DNA of 64,000 nucleotides from Ancylostoma caninum (Eukaryota > Nematoda > Chromadorea > Rhabditida > Ancylostomatidae), in contig JBAJFG010000475.1 in assembly GCA_037903475.1 (NCBI GenBank), positions 1,302,001-1,366,000 on the forward strand, in the 5' to 3' direction. The notes beneath the pieces were generated by a model, which was not told the origin of the DNA, ran no database searches, and saw only the letters and a list, made by a program, of their open reading frames with translations. The translations under genes were made by a program, and so were the position numbers. Shown one piece after another: positions 12,948 to 24,330 of this stretch. Within the stretch, counting starts at the first letter, position 1; every line of letters starts with the position of its first letter.

Positions 12948-13794
12948 TTGGTCTCCTTCAATTTACTGATGAGTACAAAAAGAAGCTTAGTTTTGTGTTT
13001 AATTTTCGTATGAGGTTCATGCACGAAAACTAGACCGACAATAAATGTATGAAAACTCAATACATCCTTAGAATTTGCCTATTTCTATAAGAGTAAGAAC
13101 AATTGGTGGAAGAAACCACTCAGAACATCAATGCTGCATTTGTGGGGATACCTACTCCAAATCATCAGCAGCTCGTGGGCAATCATGATATGCAAGGAGA
13201 GAAGAGAGCATTGGAAATGCTGCACGTGCAGGTCGAACGCTCTGCCTTGTCACTAACGTCTTGAAAGAGCTGGTTAAACACTACCCAGAACAGAGTAAAC
13301 AGGACACGGTGGTTAGCTGCTTTTGCCCCATTGTGTTCTACCACATCAAGAGAAATGGGAAAACGAAGAAGATGGACTGTAAGAGCTGAGAGAAAAACAC
13401 CGAGCTAAGACTGCAGCTATACTGCTCGGAGAGTATAGCGGTTTCGGTCGCGGCGACAGTGGCTGTCCTCATACTTGGTATGAGGACCCCACCCTCGGCC
13501 TAGTGCCCCGCCCAATCCCTAATGCTCACTAAGAGGCGGGGCCAAGTGCTAAGGCACTATTAAATCTGTTCGAGCAGTAGAACGGTTGCTCTTGTATTCG
13601 ACAATAAACCACTGAAGCGCCATCTTTCTGTACTCTTTAGTTCAGGGCCTAAAAACCGTGTTCGTTGTCTTCCGGCCATCCACCCTGTGGACATTTTCGA
13701 AGGGGTTCCGACCCACAAACAGTCTTCTCGCGCCCCCACAGTGGCCGTCGTGCGTATTGATCGTGGGCAGGGCGTCGCTAGCGACGGTCGCGGC
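12948..13794. other. Intergenic; no gene recognised
   Basis: Holds a small inverted repeat (TCCTCATACTTGGTATGAGGA, about 13469-13489) and a GCCCCGCC/GGCGGGGC pair near 13505-13542. These border the long palindrome and may be part of it. Confidence 0.4.
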
Positions 13795-14374
13795 TGTCGC
13801 CGACAAGAGCGACCGACCGTCGCCGCTGTCGTCGATCTTGATAGCGGCAACCGTCGCAGCGACAGACGTGAGTTTTTCGTTTTTGAACTGTTTCTTTATG
13901 ATTTTCTGTAGTTGTTAGTTGTTCTCTATTAAATCTAAGTTTCAGGTGAGGCATACAGTGCAGAATGGAGCAGTCAACTATAGTGGGCTACTTCCGGAAA
14001 ATGGGATATCTATCAGGAATCGTGAAAAGAAGTTATGAAAAGCTAGGAACAATGGTTCATCATTAGTTTTTCAAACTGTGTTTGTATTTCTATTTACGTT
14101 TTATTATTGTTCCGACTTCAAACATGCAGGACTCCCCCCTCCCCCAGCTCACCAGTAGGGTAGGGAGGGTATATAAAAAATGAATTCAAACGCAAAAAAT
14201 GAAAAAAAAAGAACATGGTAGAATGAAACACAAACACAGTTTGAAAAACTAATAATAAACCATTATTCTTGAACACTCACACCTTCCTTTCACGATTCCT
14301 GATGGATATCCCATTTTCAGGAGGTAGCCCACTATAGTCGACTGCTCCACTCTGCACTGTATGCCTCACCTGAA

Positions 14375-15920
14375 CAGGGTCAAGCGTGATGATGGTAAAA
14401 AGTCGACCCCCAGACGACCCTCCCCCCTTTGAGCCATCAAAAATACGACCCCCCCTTTGCACACAAATTTCCTTCTATGCTTGCAGAATTTAGATATTTA
14501 GATATCCCATTTCAGGTGTTCGTACTGCGAGAGGTGTGGTGGAGCCAGAGCATAGCAAGGAGAAAGAGACTCTTTTGTATCTAACTAGTTGTTGGAAAGT
14601 TTTTCGGAAAACGCTGAAATGTACGCGGTGGACAAAAAACGTGCATTAACTATGCAATGTTGCTTACGTAACTAATGAGAAATCAAGAAACTAATGAGAA
14701 CTAATCAAGAAAGAACATCTATATACATCATCTACATGGTGAAGGGTTCGATCACTACCGAGGCTAAAATTTTTGCTGAGGGTTGAAGCGTGTGCGGTGA
14801 GCGAATTTCAATCTGAAAGCGTCTGTACAGAGTTTCTAAACGAAATACCTTCGTAGTCGTCACGAAAAACAACCATACACATCATCGACGTGGTCAAGGG
14901 TTCGATCCCCTCCGAGGCTAGAATTTTTGAATGGCGTAAAATGACATGCGCTTGTAGTAGATCGAGATGATCGACCGTAAAGCACAAAATGACTGTTTAT
15001 AGGGGTGGAGGAGTGGGTAGGACTTTAAATACGGACGTGCGAAAATTTCGACCTAAAATTTAGACTCGTTCAGAGGTATGGTTGTAGTCGGACACGAATA
15101 TCAGAAGATCTCGCCCGTTGAGGTCCCAATTTTTTTCAGGTTTTCAATAGTCGAAGGCTTGCGCTTTCAGGCTGTACAGCTCGTTTTTCCGCAGCTGCTT
15201 CTACCGCGATTCAACTCCGTCGATAAAAACATGGAAAAAAGGCCATTTTTACAGACGAAACCTCATCTCCGTAATTCCCGTGCTGAATCTTTCCTCTTGA
15301 AGCTGGAGACCTGAAACTTGGGGTTAAAGCACTATCGGGTAGGGACCATAAAATGACTTCTTACCGGCCTGCAGGACTGGTTAGGTCCTTCAGTACGGAC
15401 GTGCGAAAATTCTAGCCTAAAATTTAGACTCGTTCAGAGGCATGGTTGCAGTCGGACACGAATATCAGAAGACCTGGCCCGTTGAGGTCCCAATTTTTTT
15501 CAGATTTTTAATAGTCGAAGGTTTGCGCTTTCAGGCTGCACAGCTCGTTTTTCCGCAGCTGCTTCTACCGCGACTCAACTCCGTCGATAAAAACATGGAA
15601 AAAAGGCCATTTTTATCGACGAAACCTCATCTCCGTAATTCCCGTGCTGAATCTTTCCTCTTGAAGCTGGAGACCTGAAACTTGGGGTTAAAGCACTATT
15701 GGGTAGGGTCCATAAAATTACATTTTAGCGGCCTGCAGGACTGGGTAGGACTTTCATTACGAAAGTGCGAAAATTTTAGCCTAAATTTCTACCTCCTATT
15801 CCACACTAAGGCACTCCCCTCCCGACCACGACCCCCCCCCTCCCCTTACGACCCCCCCTCTCTTTCCCCACCCCCCGTACGACCCCCTCTTGATAATTTA
15901 TCGACACACGCTTGACCCTG
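14375..15920. mobile_element. hAT-type non-autonomous element, copy A
   Basis: Ends CAGGGTCAAGCGTG and CACGCTTGACCCTG are inverted, and perfect 8-bp direct repeats CACCTGAA flank them (14367-14374, 15921-15928), as expected for hAT transposition. Inside are C-rich subterminal tracts at both ends, two B-box-like GGGTTCGATC motifs (about 14745 and 14893) and a 364-bp tandem repeat. No transposase frame is visible, so movement would need an enzyme supplied elsewhere. Confidence 0.85.
14983..15795 (+). repeat. 364-bp tandem repeat, two full copies and one partial
   Basis: Copies start at CACAAAATGAC (14983), CATAAAATGAC (15347) and CATAAAATTAC (15711), an exact 364-bp period. The first two copies agree closely over their whole length (GACTCGTTCAGAGG, CGTCGATAAAAACATGG); the third stops after about 85 bp. 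Each full copy carries a 78-codon frame, probably chance conservation. Confidence 0.9.
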
Positions 15921-16088
15921 CACCTGAAACATAGATTCAATTGAGAACAACTAACAACTACAGAAAATCATAAAGAAACAGTTCAAAAACGAAAAACTCA
16001 CGTCTGTCGCCGCGACGGTTGCCGCTGTCGTCGATCGGGATCGACGACGGCGTGTCATCGACAGCGGCGACCGTCGGTCGCTGTTGAC

Positions 16089-16880
16089 GGCCATGAATAC
16101 GGTAACAACGTTCGCTTCCCCTCTGAAGAAAATTGCTTTGTCCTGAAATTAAACTTAGCTGAGATGTCCTTTTGCAACGTTTTAGCGGAACAGTGTTCCG
16201 GCCCTCAAGTTATGTTTGATTCAGAACTCGGCCAAAAATGCACTGGACGGCAATGGCGGTGGCGCATCTACGGCCTCGAAGAAGGCGCCGCGCAACCGCG
16301 TCGCGCGCGCCGGGATCGGTGTCGTCTGCCGCCGGCTACTATGTATGTCTAGGCTCTTTTCTCCCGATTTAGTCGGAAATCCTTAAAATTGGGTAGAAAA
16401 ACTGCTAGAAATAGCATAACAGTAGCAGAAAAGTTGTTTACGGCGCGCGTGGCGCGGTTGCGCGAGTTCCTTCTCGAGGCCGCGAATGGGCCAACGCACT
16501 GACGTCCACTGTATATTTTAGGTCGTATTGGTTCCATCGAGTGACCAATCATTTGCTTGGATCTCAATCAGTAGGGTTAGTAGGCTTTGATGAGACTAGG
16601 GCTTGCTCATAACTTCTTCGGAATTTGGATCAGCTTGACAAGCACTTCAAAAAATGTTGGATGACCTGAACCCCAACCACTTACACGCCGCGGTCAGTCA
16701 CCTCATTTTCAATCTCGGATTCTGTGCTGGAGCTGACAGAGGATATCCCTAGGTGAAGTGTTGCATCATGTTGTACATGACCTACTGAACATAAACCCTA
16801 CGACTCTGTTTCAATTTACGTACCAATCCTTTTTCGGTGTTCACTTTTCTGTAAAACCGTATTTATGGCCCACCCTGTAG
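16089..16880 (+). repeat. Dispersed DNA element, copy 2, with terminal repeats and an internal insertion
   Basis: Begins GGCCATGAATACGG (16089) and ends with the near-inverted CCGTATTTATGGCC (16857-16870), giving terminal repeats of about 14 bp. It carries the same internal landmarks as 4303-4786 but is interrupted by a 271-bp insertion at 16241-16511 that copy 1 lacks. Confidence 0.75.
16241..16511. mobile_element. GC-rich MITE inserted in the dispersed element
   Basis: Ends CACTGGACG and CGTCCACTG, with imperfect inverted arms of about 70 bp rich in GCGCGC and CGGCCTCGA. The uninterrupted copy at 4303-4786 shows the empty site. The target duplication is not clear, so superfamily is not assigned. 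Confidence 0.7.
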
Positions 16881-17379
16881 ACCGAGAACCGGCGCAAGTT
16901 TATTGCTAAGGTGGTACATCTGCGACTTCCAGTCTTTTAGACCCAATCTTCTCCCGCATGCTCTTATTGCCTTGCTGAGTCCTCTCTACATAATAATTTC
17001 GAAATAAAAGATAGCAGAAGGGCACTTTTTTGACTTCTTCCAATCCATCTGAGTTTACCCAGGTGCGGCAACATCTTGGTCTGGATGGGCTGCTAACGGG
17101 GTAACCGTTAACGGGGCGCGGCGTTTGTCTCCCACCCCGCCCACATCGCCGCGTGTGACGCGCGCGCCGTGATTGCTTGGCTTTTTCTACGAACTGGAAG
17201 CTGTTCCGATGGAATGAAGGAAAATAGGGAGATGTGAAGCCAAGAAAAGCATTACAATGGGATCTACTATTAAAGGCAAAGTATTAGGTTGTAGGGAAAG
17301 TTCTCGCGGTTTTCGAAAGTGTGCTTTCTCAACCCCATGCTGAATTGCAGCAACATGTCGTTTGTACATATTATACATA

Positions 17380-18962
17380 CACTGCGTTTCATAACTATAC
17401 GACCACTTTAATTTTTGCAGCGTGCGTGATGCATCAACGTTGGAATTTTTCTATTGTTGGCAATAAATTCAACGGACCAAATAACCATGGAGCACAAATT
17501 TCTACACCGCATACTTATCTACTAAGTTCTGAAATGCGCTGGGACCGTTTGCCCCTCGCTTCATATCTATACGACCACTAACGAATGATGAAAATTGATG
17601 AAAGGTTGCTGCCCCTGCATGGATGTGCAAGGATGGCAAGTGGTGGGTTTCACATTTTTCTCAGTATCCCTCGTGGTACATCCGTGAGCATAGAACAGAA
17701 CCCTCAGTTCCGGCCTCTGAACGATGCAGGACCAAGTGGTTGAGCTGTCGGGATGAAGAGTGGTTCTACTCACTGTCTCGTTTCCACTTATGTGCAAGAT
17801 TCTGATGGATACAACAAGAAGGATAACAGAGGACGGAACATCCTACAGCTCATGACGAGAGGAAGATCCGCAGGCAAGTGTCCAACAGTTGCTTGTGACT
17901 CAACCAGTTCCGAGCAGAACTGAAACTCCCTGTCTCAAACAGCATGTTGTAAAGAGCGCTACACCGCAACGGAAATGTTGTAAGAGAAACTACGAAGAAC
18001 GCTCCACGTCTAATTTTTCTCTAAAAGACAATTCAGCAAGGATTCACTAGACGGAACATGACCACAGTTTGGAGCAAACCAGTGATAATTTTCCGAGCCG
18101 GAGCAGTACGAATGAGGCTTCGAAAAATGCTTTCAGATCATCCCCACAGATGAGCAAGAGTTTAATTTGGACGAACCTGACGACACGATGAGCTACTGAA
18201 AGGGTGGCAAAAGAACCCCACCACCTTCAGTCGCCACAACTTTGGAGGCGGATCATCCATGGTTTGGGGTGATTTTTCTGCCGGGATCAGACTAGAGATA
18301 GCCTTCTTGTCGGGTCCCATGGACTCGATGAAGTACCATGGCACTCCACATAAACATTGACTGCCATTTCCGAGGGATATTGTCGACAGAAGTATGCCTT
18401 CCCGCAGGTTAACGCCGAAGTGCATGCCAGTCAGGCAACCAAAAGCTGGCTTTTAGATAAAAGAGCGAACGTCATGGATTGGCCCACATGCAGCCCGGAC
18501 CTGAACTCAATGGAGAATTTGTCGAGCATCCTAGCACGATGGGTCTACTGCAATCATCGTCAATTTCAGACGATTTATGAGCTGAAAACCACAATCATCA
18601 ACGCCTGGGAAGGTGTAGAGAGCGATTTCCTGAAGAACCTGATGAACAGTATGCTGAATCGCCTGAAGTGGTTTCCAACCCTAGAAGGACGATAGCCTAT
18701 TAAATTTGCTGTAAATGGTGTTGTTTCATTGCTAGATTTTAAGGAAATTGAACTGTTCACGAGTGGTCGTATAGTTATGAAACGTCGAGAAAATTCATAA
18801 ATTCGAAGTAGAAAGTTAGGAGAAAAACCAGCGCAATGAAAATTAGTGCTCAGCCCGGTATTTTTGTCTCTGAATCTGATAGATGGAACAGAAAAGTCTT
18901 TCTTGGCTGCATCTTTCAGTACTGCAGAAAATAGTATGGTCGTATAGTTATGAAACGTAGTG
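17380..18962 (+). mobile_element. Tc1-like element nested in the mariner element
   Basis: Starts CACTGCGTTTCATAACTATA and ends with its near-exact inverse, flanked by TA (17378-17379 and 18963-18964). A second copy of the terminal motif (ATACGACCACT) lies about 180-190 bp inside each end (17560-17579 and 18761-18784), an IR/DR arrangement. The interior encodes a degenerate transposase. Length 1583 bp. Confidence 0.85.
17940..18695 (+). pseudogene. Tc1-type transposase pseudogene
   Basis: The most intact part reads VMDWPTCSPDLNSMENL near 18472-18522, matching the DWPxxSPDLNPIEN block that carries the last catalytic Glu in Tc1-type DD34E enzymes. Upstream, GGGSSMVWGDFSA near 18245-18280 matches the GGGSVMVWG block. 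In-frame stops and shifts separate the blocks, so it is not functional. Confidence 0.8.
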
Positions 18963-19088
18963 TATAAGGAGGTCAAGTATGTGTAAGTTTATTACTATCA
19001 TTACCTGTGAACTCCTGCCCAATCCCTTCCGGAAATACGGAATTTTAGCAGAACATTTGCGACCTTTTATTATACGACTTCAAATCTG

Positions 19089-20060
19089 GTGAATCGGCAG
19101 CCACGTCCAGTTCGCCCTATTAACGCTGTACGAATGCACTGCACAAGATTGGTCCAGAGGCTTTCGTGTTGCAAACTTCAAACTCATTTTTCCGCACGGT
19201 CGCGCGCATCCAGAGTAGACAATGATCGATTGCGACAGCTGGTGGATTCAGATCCACGGCAAACTAGGTGTGGTAAGACGCAAGTCTTGTATGCTCACTT
19301 TACTACCATCTCCGACCATCTGCGTCAGTTGGGCAAGGTGAAAAAATTATCACAGCGAGTGGTTATGATCTGACCGGGTGCGTTCTCCAGCGCCGTGAAG
19401 AGGTGTCTGCTGAAGTGCCCTTGTACAGGAGCATTTAAAACTTGTCGAAGTTCACGTTTACATGAGATGAGAAGTGGAGCCTGTACGTCAAAACCAAGCA
19501 CCGCCAATACAGAATTGACAAGGATGAGCAGCCTGAGCCGCAGCTGTAGTCAGGTGATCAGCCTCTGAAGGTTGTGGTTACTGCTTGTTGTGACAGCAAA
19601 AGCATCGTCCACTATGGGCTACTGCCACGCGATCCTGCCCTCACGGTAGACCTGCGCTATCAGAAGCCCGATAGATTGGCAAAATCGCAGAGAAGAGTCC
19701 GAATCACGGCAAAATCCGATTTCTACACGGCGATGCTCGTCCACATATAGAAAGTGTGACTCGCCAGAAGCTACCCGGCTTTGGATAGAAAGTGGTGACT
19801 TAACCAACGTACAGCTCTTATCTTGCGCCAAATAGTGACCACCGTCTGTTGTCCCTCACTAACGATATGCAAAGTAAAGCGTTCGATAATGACGATGACC
19901 TGGATCACTGGTCGGGCAACTTTTGAAAGTCAATGCCAGAACAACTCGATGCCGGTAGCATCGAAACGCTTTCCGAAGATGGGCGAAGAGTGGTAGGACG
20001 TGATGGTATAATACTTTATACATTTCTTGATATGCTTCCCAGTTTTTGAAAAGTCGAGAA
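19089..20060 (+). pseudogene. Mariner transposase pseudogene
   Basis: DDE-family enzyme for cut-and-paste transposition. The N-terminal DNA-binding portion is open at 19089-19373. Further pieces (DEKWSLYV near 19470; KSIVHYGLLPRDP and DLRYQ near 19600-19660) follow in other frames, separated by stops. The expected HDNARPH and YSPDL blocks are not intact. It clearly cannot make a full enzyme. Confidence 0.8.
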
Positions 20061-20106
20061 AATATACTGTTCCAAAAACCGCGAGAACTTTTCCTGCAAC
20101 CTAATA

Positions 20107-21322
20107 TTTGGAAAGTGTTCATCTCCAATTTAATCAGTAAGGCTAGTTAGTCAGAACGTGATTTTGCGGGACTTCCCTGCGAGCTTTCTCCAGTGACACC
20201 GCCAAAAATTAAATTTCAGCCTGTTTTTTTTTCAGACAAGCCTTCTCTTCTAGCGTAGCAGAAATCGAGTACTCGAAATCGTTTCATTTAGGGGAAAAGG
20301 ACAGCCAATCGGAGGCAAGACTGGAGACAGTCACGCTGACAAAGAGCTAATTATGCGGGATTTCTCGTTTCGATGGGTAGGAGCTTCATCCAGGCTAGGA
20401 ATCCAGTGGAGGTTTTCGTCGTATGTGCTTGCCCGTGAAAACGACTAATTATTGAGTACACCCTTGTATACGAATTCAAGGACTTCTACGTTCATTTCCA
20501 CAAGAAAAGCATTCTCAGCGAAAATCGCAACAAATTTTAGATGGGGATACAGGCAGGAAACCATACTAGATATTTCAGAATCCTAACAACTTCCTTCACG
20601 TATCCTATAATTTCGAAGACTGCATAATTGCCCAGTCGTGTCAAGTGTATACTTGCTCAGACGTGAGAAGCTCTTCGTCAATGAGGGTGCGGCTCACAGT
20701 GAAATCATACCATGAGAGTCTAAGTGCTGTGATCTACACAATAAGAAAGATTATGCAACGAAAATAGTGCTCTTCCTTTCCTTATGTGGTAATGATTTGT
20801 ACTTGAAGAGATCACTGAAGAATGTGCTTTCATAGGATTGCTGCCCGTTTTTTAGTGTGGGACAGTAACTAAGCGCCACCCCATTGCAGACTTTGATTAC
20901 ACAGTGATTATCTTCATCACTGGACCACTTCAGGCGCGAAGCAATCGCTAGGTTAAACTTTCTGTCAAAAATCACACTTTTGTCATTTTGGTGTTCATTT
21001 ACGCACAGAATCCCATTTTACTTTCAGAAAGTTGCCTAATTTGCGGAGAAAACCTCCCAGAAACGTGGGGAAATCTAGGGAGAGGCTACGCCCGTGCCAC
21101 TATAGGTTTCTCGTGGCTGTTAGAAGAATCCTGAAATCATGGTGGTGCATCATGTTCGTCGAGTGAAAAATGCTGTACTGGAACCATCAGTTTGCTCCCT
21201 AACGCTAGCTAAGAATCTTTTGGTGTGCCTCCGTGATTTTGAACCACCCTGTATAAAGTGAAATTTTCGACAAATTTGATGATTTTCTCTGCCTCTGGTT
21301 CTAGCTGGTATGTATTGCATGC
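20107..21322. other. Intergenic; nothing recognised
   Basis: No domain-bearing frame and no clear inverted repeat seen. Confidence 0.45.
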
Positions 21323-21603
21323 CAGTGGCGGACGGGAGGGGGGAGGCGCCACCCCCCTTCCCCCCGAGAATGGGTCGGCAAATTTTTGAAATTACTTTAC
21401 GATACATATAGAAATCTTGTATGTATTAGTTTATTTTTACTTGTTCATTTTTCATATTATTTTTTAATATAATTTTTATTATTCATTTATTATTGTAATT
21501 AATATTTTTATTAATTTTATTTTCTGTCTAGGTCCCCAAGACGGCGGAGACCCCACCTTTTTCCTATGCCCCCCCCCCCGCCCGCTTTGTGTGTCCGCCA
21601 CTG
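21323..21603. mobile_element. Short hAT-like element, CAGTGGCGGA termini, copy 1
   Basis: CAGTGGCGGAC at the left and GTCCGCCACTG at the right are inverted. Flanking 8-mers TTGCATGC and GTGCACGC agree at 6 of 8 positions, a decayed target duplication. The interior is C-rich at the ends and very AT-rich in the middle. Similar to 28833-29106. Confidence 0.75.
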
Positions 21604-23306
21604 GTGCACGCTGTGCTAATAGTGTTCATAGCAAAATGTTGAGAGGAAGAGTGCTTAATTCAAATCACTTCTTCACTTCTCTCCATATGTACTCCAAAAC
21701 TTTTACACCTAGTTTGAGAGAACCTGAAGAAAACCTACGAAGCTGAAATATTTTATTTGTTTTCATGTATTTTTTGTTTTTCAATCCATGTTTGTAGTGA
21801 GCGACAGGAAAGATGTCCTCAGGGAGCATCAACACATACTTGGACTTGATTTGATTGCCCATTCTGAGATATGCAGAAAATTTTGTGATCCAAAGTCGTG
21901 GATATGCTAAATATGTATGTGCCCAGGTTACAGTGAAGGTGATAAGAGGTCCCGGTCGCTCTTCTAGCATTTTGCTGTACTCCTTCTGGGTGTCCGCTGC
22001 TGTTCTTCTGGAAGCTTGTCTCACATTTTTCCGCGTGTTTCCAAAGGGCTGTCCTAACCAAGATCAAACAGAGTTCAGACAGCTGGCCTTCTGTGACGCT
22101 GTCATGCAGTTCCTTCATGGGATTGATTCCAGACAAAATTTCAAGCAGAATTGTCAAGTCAACACTAGAAAAAAAGGGGTTCTCAAGTCTTTATTGGTGT
22201 TCTCTTCAAAGGAGCAGGAAGTATAATATTCAAGTCCAATTTCTTTCTATAACTAATAAATAAATATATGTTTCTCCTAGAAGAGTGAGTAAAGACCGTA
22301 GAAATCTAAAACATTGTTCCAATACTTAATAAATTAATACAGTGAAACTATACCTTCCTAGAACTAAAACTAAGTTCCGATCGCAATTCTTCATTGATAG
22401 AGCAGGTTCCGATTATCTAGCACTTAGCAGACTAAAGGATATTCCTGGTAATATTCGATCATTCACTAAAATTCTTGACAGCTATGTAAAATGATGACTA
22501 CTCCTTACTAATTGCATGCATTTGTACTTCAGCAAGACGCCGATTCTCTCTCTGGAGTGCGCATACTGGGCAGATACTTCTGTACAAAAGCGTCGCAAAT
22601 CAACGAGTTAATTTCGCCCAAGAAGAGACTGAGAGAGTCTTCGCTGTGCCTTCTCGGAGAGCAGTTTATCACATCTTTATTCGGCTCCTAACTGACTCTA
22701 CCATCTGGAAAGAAGACTTTGACCCAGTGGGTTGTACGCCCAATTCTTCATTCTATGGGTTGTACGATCAATTCTTTAGCAGATCGCATACCACTCCGTT
22801 GTACGTTTGTTGTTCGTTCAATATTAATTTCTGAGCGAATAGTGTGTTTCAGTGTTTTTACTATGAAGAATGTAGAATTTGATAGTACCGAACAGTCAGA
22901 CACAAGGATTTGATGCAGAAGCTCTGAATATAAGTGGCCTTATCATTCTGGAACGTTGTTCATCCTGACAAAGATGGCTTGGCGAGATAGAAAAAAAAAG
23001 AAAATCAAGCAAATAATATTAGACTGACGATGCGGATGTAATGAGACGTTAGCAAAGCGCTTACTCTCCGCAAACACAGCACTATATCAGTTTTTCTGTT
23101 AAGATGATAGCGACTGGATAAAGAATAAGGAAAAAAGAAACTGAGATGTAGTGACCAGAGAGTGACAAGCTAGTAAAGTAAGAATGGCCTAGAGTAAGGT
23201 TACCAACATAACTTGCGTTATTTGGTTCCGACCACTGAAAGGTATTAAGATTTTTGGGTCATATATTTGAGTCAAATACAGTTATAGTTATAGTTTATCA
23301 CGCTAC
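21604..23306. other. Intergenic; nothing recognised
   Basis: Frames of 112-123 codons on both strands near 21665-22226 overlap each other and show no domain. Probably chance or old repeat. Confidence 0.4.
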
Positions 23307-23752
23307 TTAAAGACAGCACTCACGATAAAAAACGTCCTCGATTTTTTTCTGAAATTCTACTCCGGAGGCTACTCTTGTGCCCATAGTAGAGGAAAGACCA
23401 TGAAAAAAGGCTACGTTTGCGAGGAATACTATGTTGTATTTTGCCAATCCATGTCCATTTGTACGAGATTCATCGCCTGAAATGGCTGCGGCCGCCGAGG
23501 TGCGGGAAAGATCACCGCTATCCGAAAATACTGATCGATCCTGTATCAGCTGAGAGACACAGCCGCACACGATCAAAGAGAATGGGGCGGGGTTGAGCAT
23601 GGCGGGCGCATTTGTACATGCGTACGAGTTTTATTACTCGAGTAACTGCACGATTCGGTGCGATTCCTTTTACAGTTACGCTCCAATTGATGGCACCTTT
23701 AAAATAAGCACAAATGCAAGGGAACTTTTTTCAGCGTGAGTGCTGCCTTTAA
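23307..23752. mobile_element. TTAA-flanked MITE, family 2, longer copy
   Basis: Begins TTAAAGACAGCACTCACG and ends with the inverted GTGAGTGCTGCCTTTAA. Length 446 bp. Aligns with 12683-12947 reversed. No transposase frame. Terminal GGCAG resembles the 4928-5345 family, so the two may be related. Confidence 0.8.
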
Positions 23753-23859
23753 GCTGGACGTGAAAAAAAGACAGTGGTCTCATCAAGTACATACAATCTA
23801 CGATATAATTATACCAAAATGGACAGGCGATCCTCTCATTTCATTAGTAGCTTAACAGT

Positions 23860-24330
23860 CTTCTACATACTCAACGCTTGAACAAGGAGAACACTCAAAT
23901 GGTGGGAACAAGTATGTATTCTAAAGATACATAAGCAGATCCCGCTCGGCATGTAAAACATACACGGCTTAGTGTTGTTCTTGGACTCGTATGAAAGTTT
24001 TCTCCGAGCCACCTCTCGTTTTCGGCGGTATTGTACTACAGAATCTATTTGAATCAACTCTCAGCATGTCACATAACATTTTGTAAGGAGTACAGACATC
24101 CTTTATATTTTTTCGCGATTCGAGACCATGAAGCCTATATCGCATGCTCCTAACCCTAGCAGATGCTATGCTTGTATAGTCGAGTCCTTCACTTCTTATC
24201 ATCATCTTCGTAGTAAAACTATTCTGAACCTTCTCCAGCATTTTTATATCCTTTTTCCTATGCGAACAGAAAATGTTTTCGAGCCATTGGCAACCGATAA
24301 CAGGTGATGTCAAAATTTTGCGCGTCAAGG
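23860..24330 (-). pseudogene. LINE reverse-transcriptase C-terminal fragment (CR1-like)
   Basis: The minus-strand frame at 23969-24328 reads KKDIKMLEKVQNSFTTKM, then YRLHGLESRKNIKD, then a KTRGGSEKTF stretch. This is the order of the conserved C-terminal blocks (KKDIxxLEKVQRRFT, LGLxSLxxRR, TRGxxxKL) of CR1-type LINE polymerases. The catalytic core is absent, so it is a 5'-truncated relic. Confidence 0.75.

Larger units (their letters stand above)
13795..16088. repeat. Long palindromic (fold-back) element interrupted by a hAT-type insertion
   Basis: The left arm (about 13795-14104) has the inverse in 14219-14374 plus 15921-16088. Shared blocks include GACAGACGTGAGTTTTTCG, TTGTTAGTTGTTCTCTATT and CACTGTATGCCTCACCTGAA. 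Outer parts are rich in GCGACGGTCGC-like motifs. The right arm is split by the element at 14375-15920; removing that element and one 8-bp duplication restores continuity with the left arm. The loop is about 110 bp. Confidence 0.8.
17284..20104 (+). mobile_element. Decayed mariner element carrying a nested Tc1-like element
   Basis: Terminal inverted repeats TTAGGTTGTAGGGAAAGTTC (17284) and the inverse ending CAACCTAA (20104) are flanked by TA. Without the nested element the mariner is about 1.24 kb, the usual size. On the + strand the transposase can be read in pieces: VDNDRLRQLVDSDPRQT near 19215 (helix-turn-helix region), LRQLGKVKKLSQ near 19325 and KSIVHYGLLPRDP near 19600 (catalytic region). 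Stops and frameshifts break it, so it is inactive. Confidence 0.85.

Noticed and set aside
15078..15678. Duplicated 78-codon frames as paralogous genes
   Set aside because: They are the same frame in two copies of a 364-bp tandem repeat inside a non-autonomous transposon; no domain, no splice sites.
21228..21245. CCACCCTGTA as a terminus of the 16089-16880 element family
   Set aside because: The motif recurs (for example near 31701) without the inner terminal repeat; too short to support a copy.
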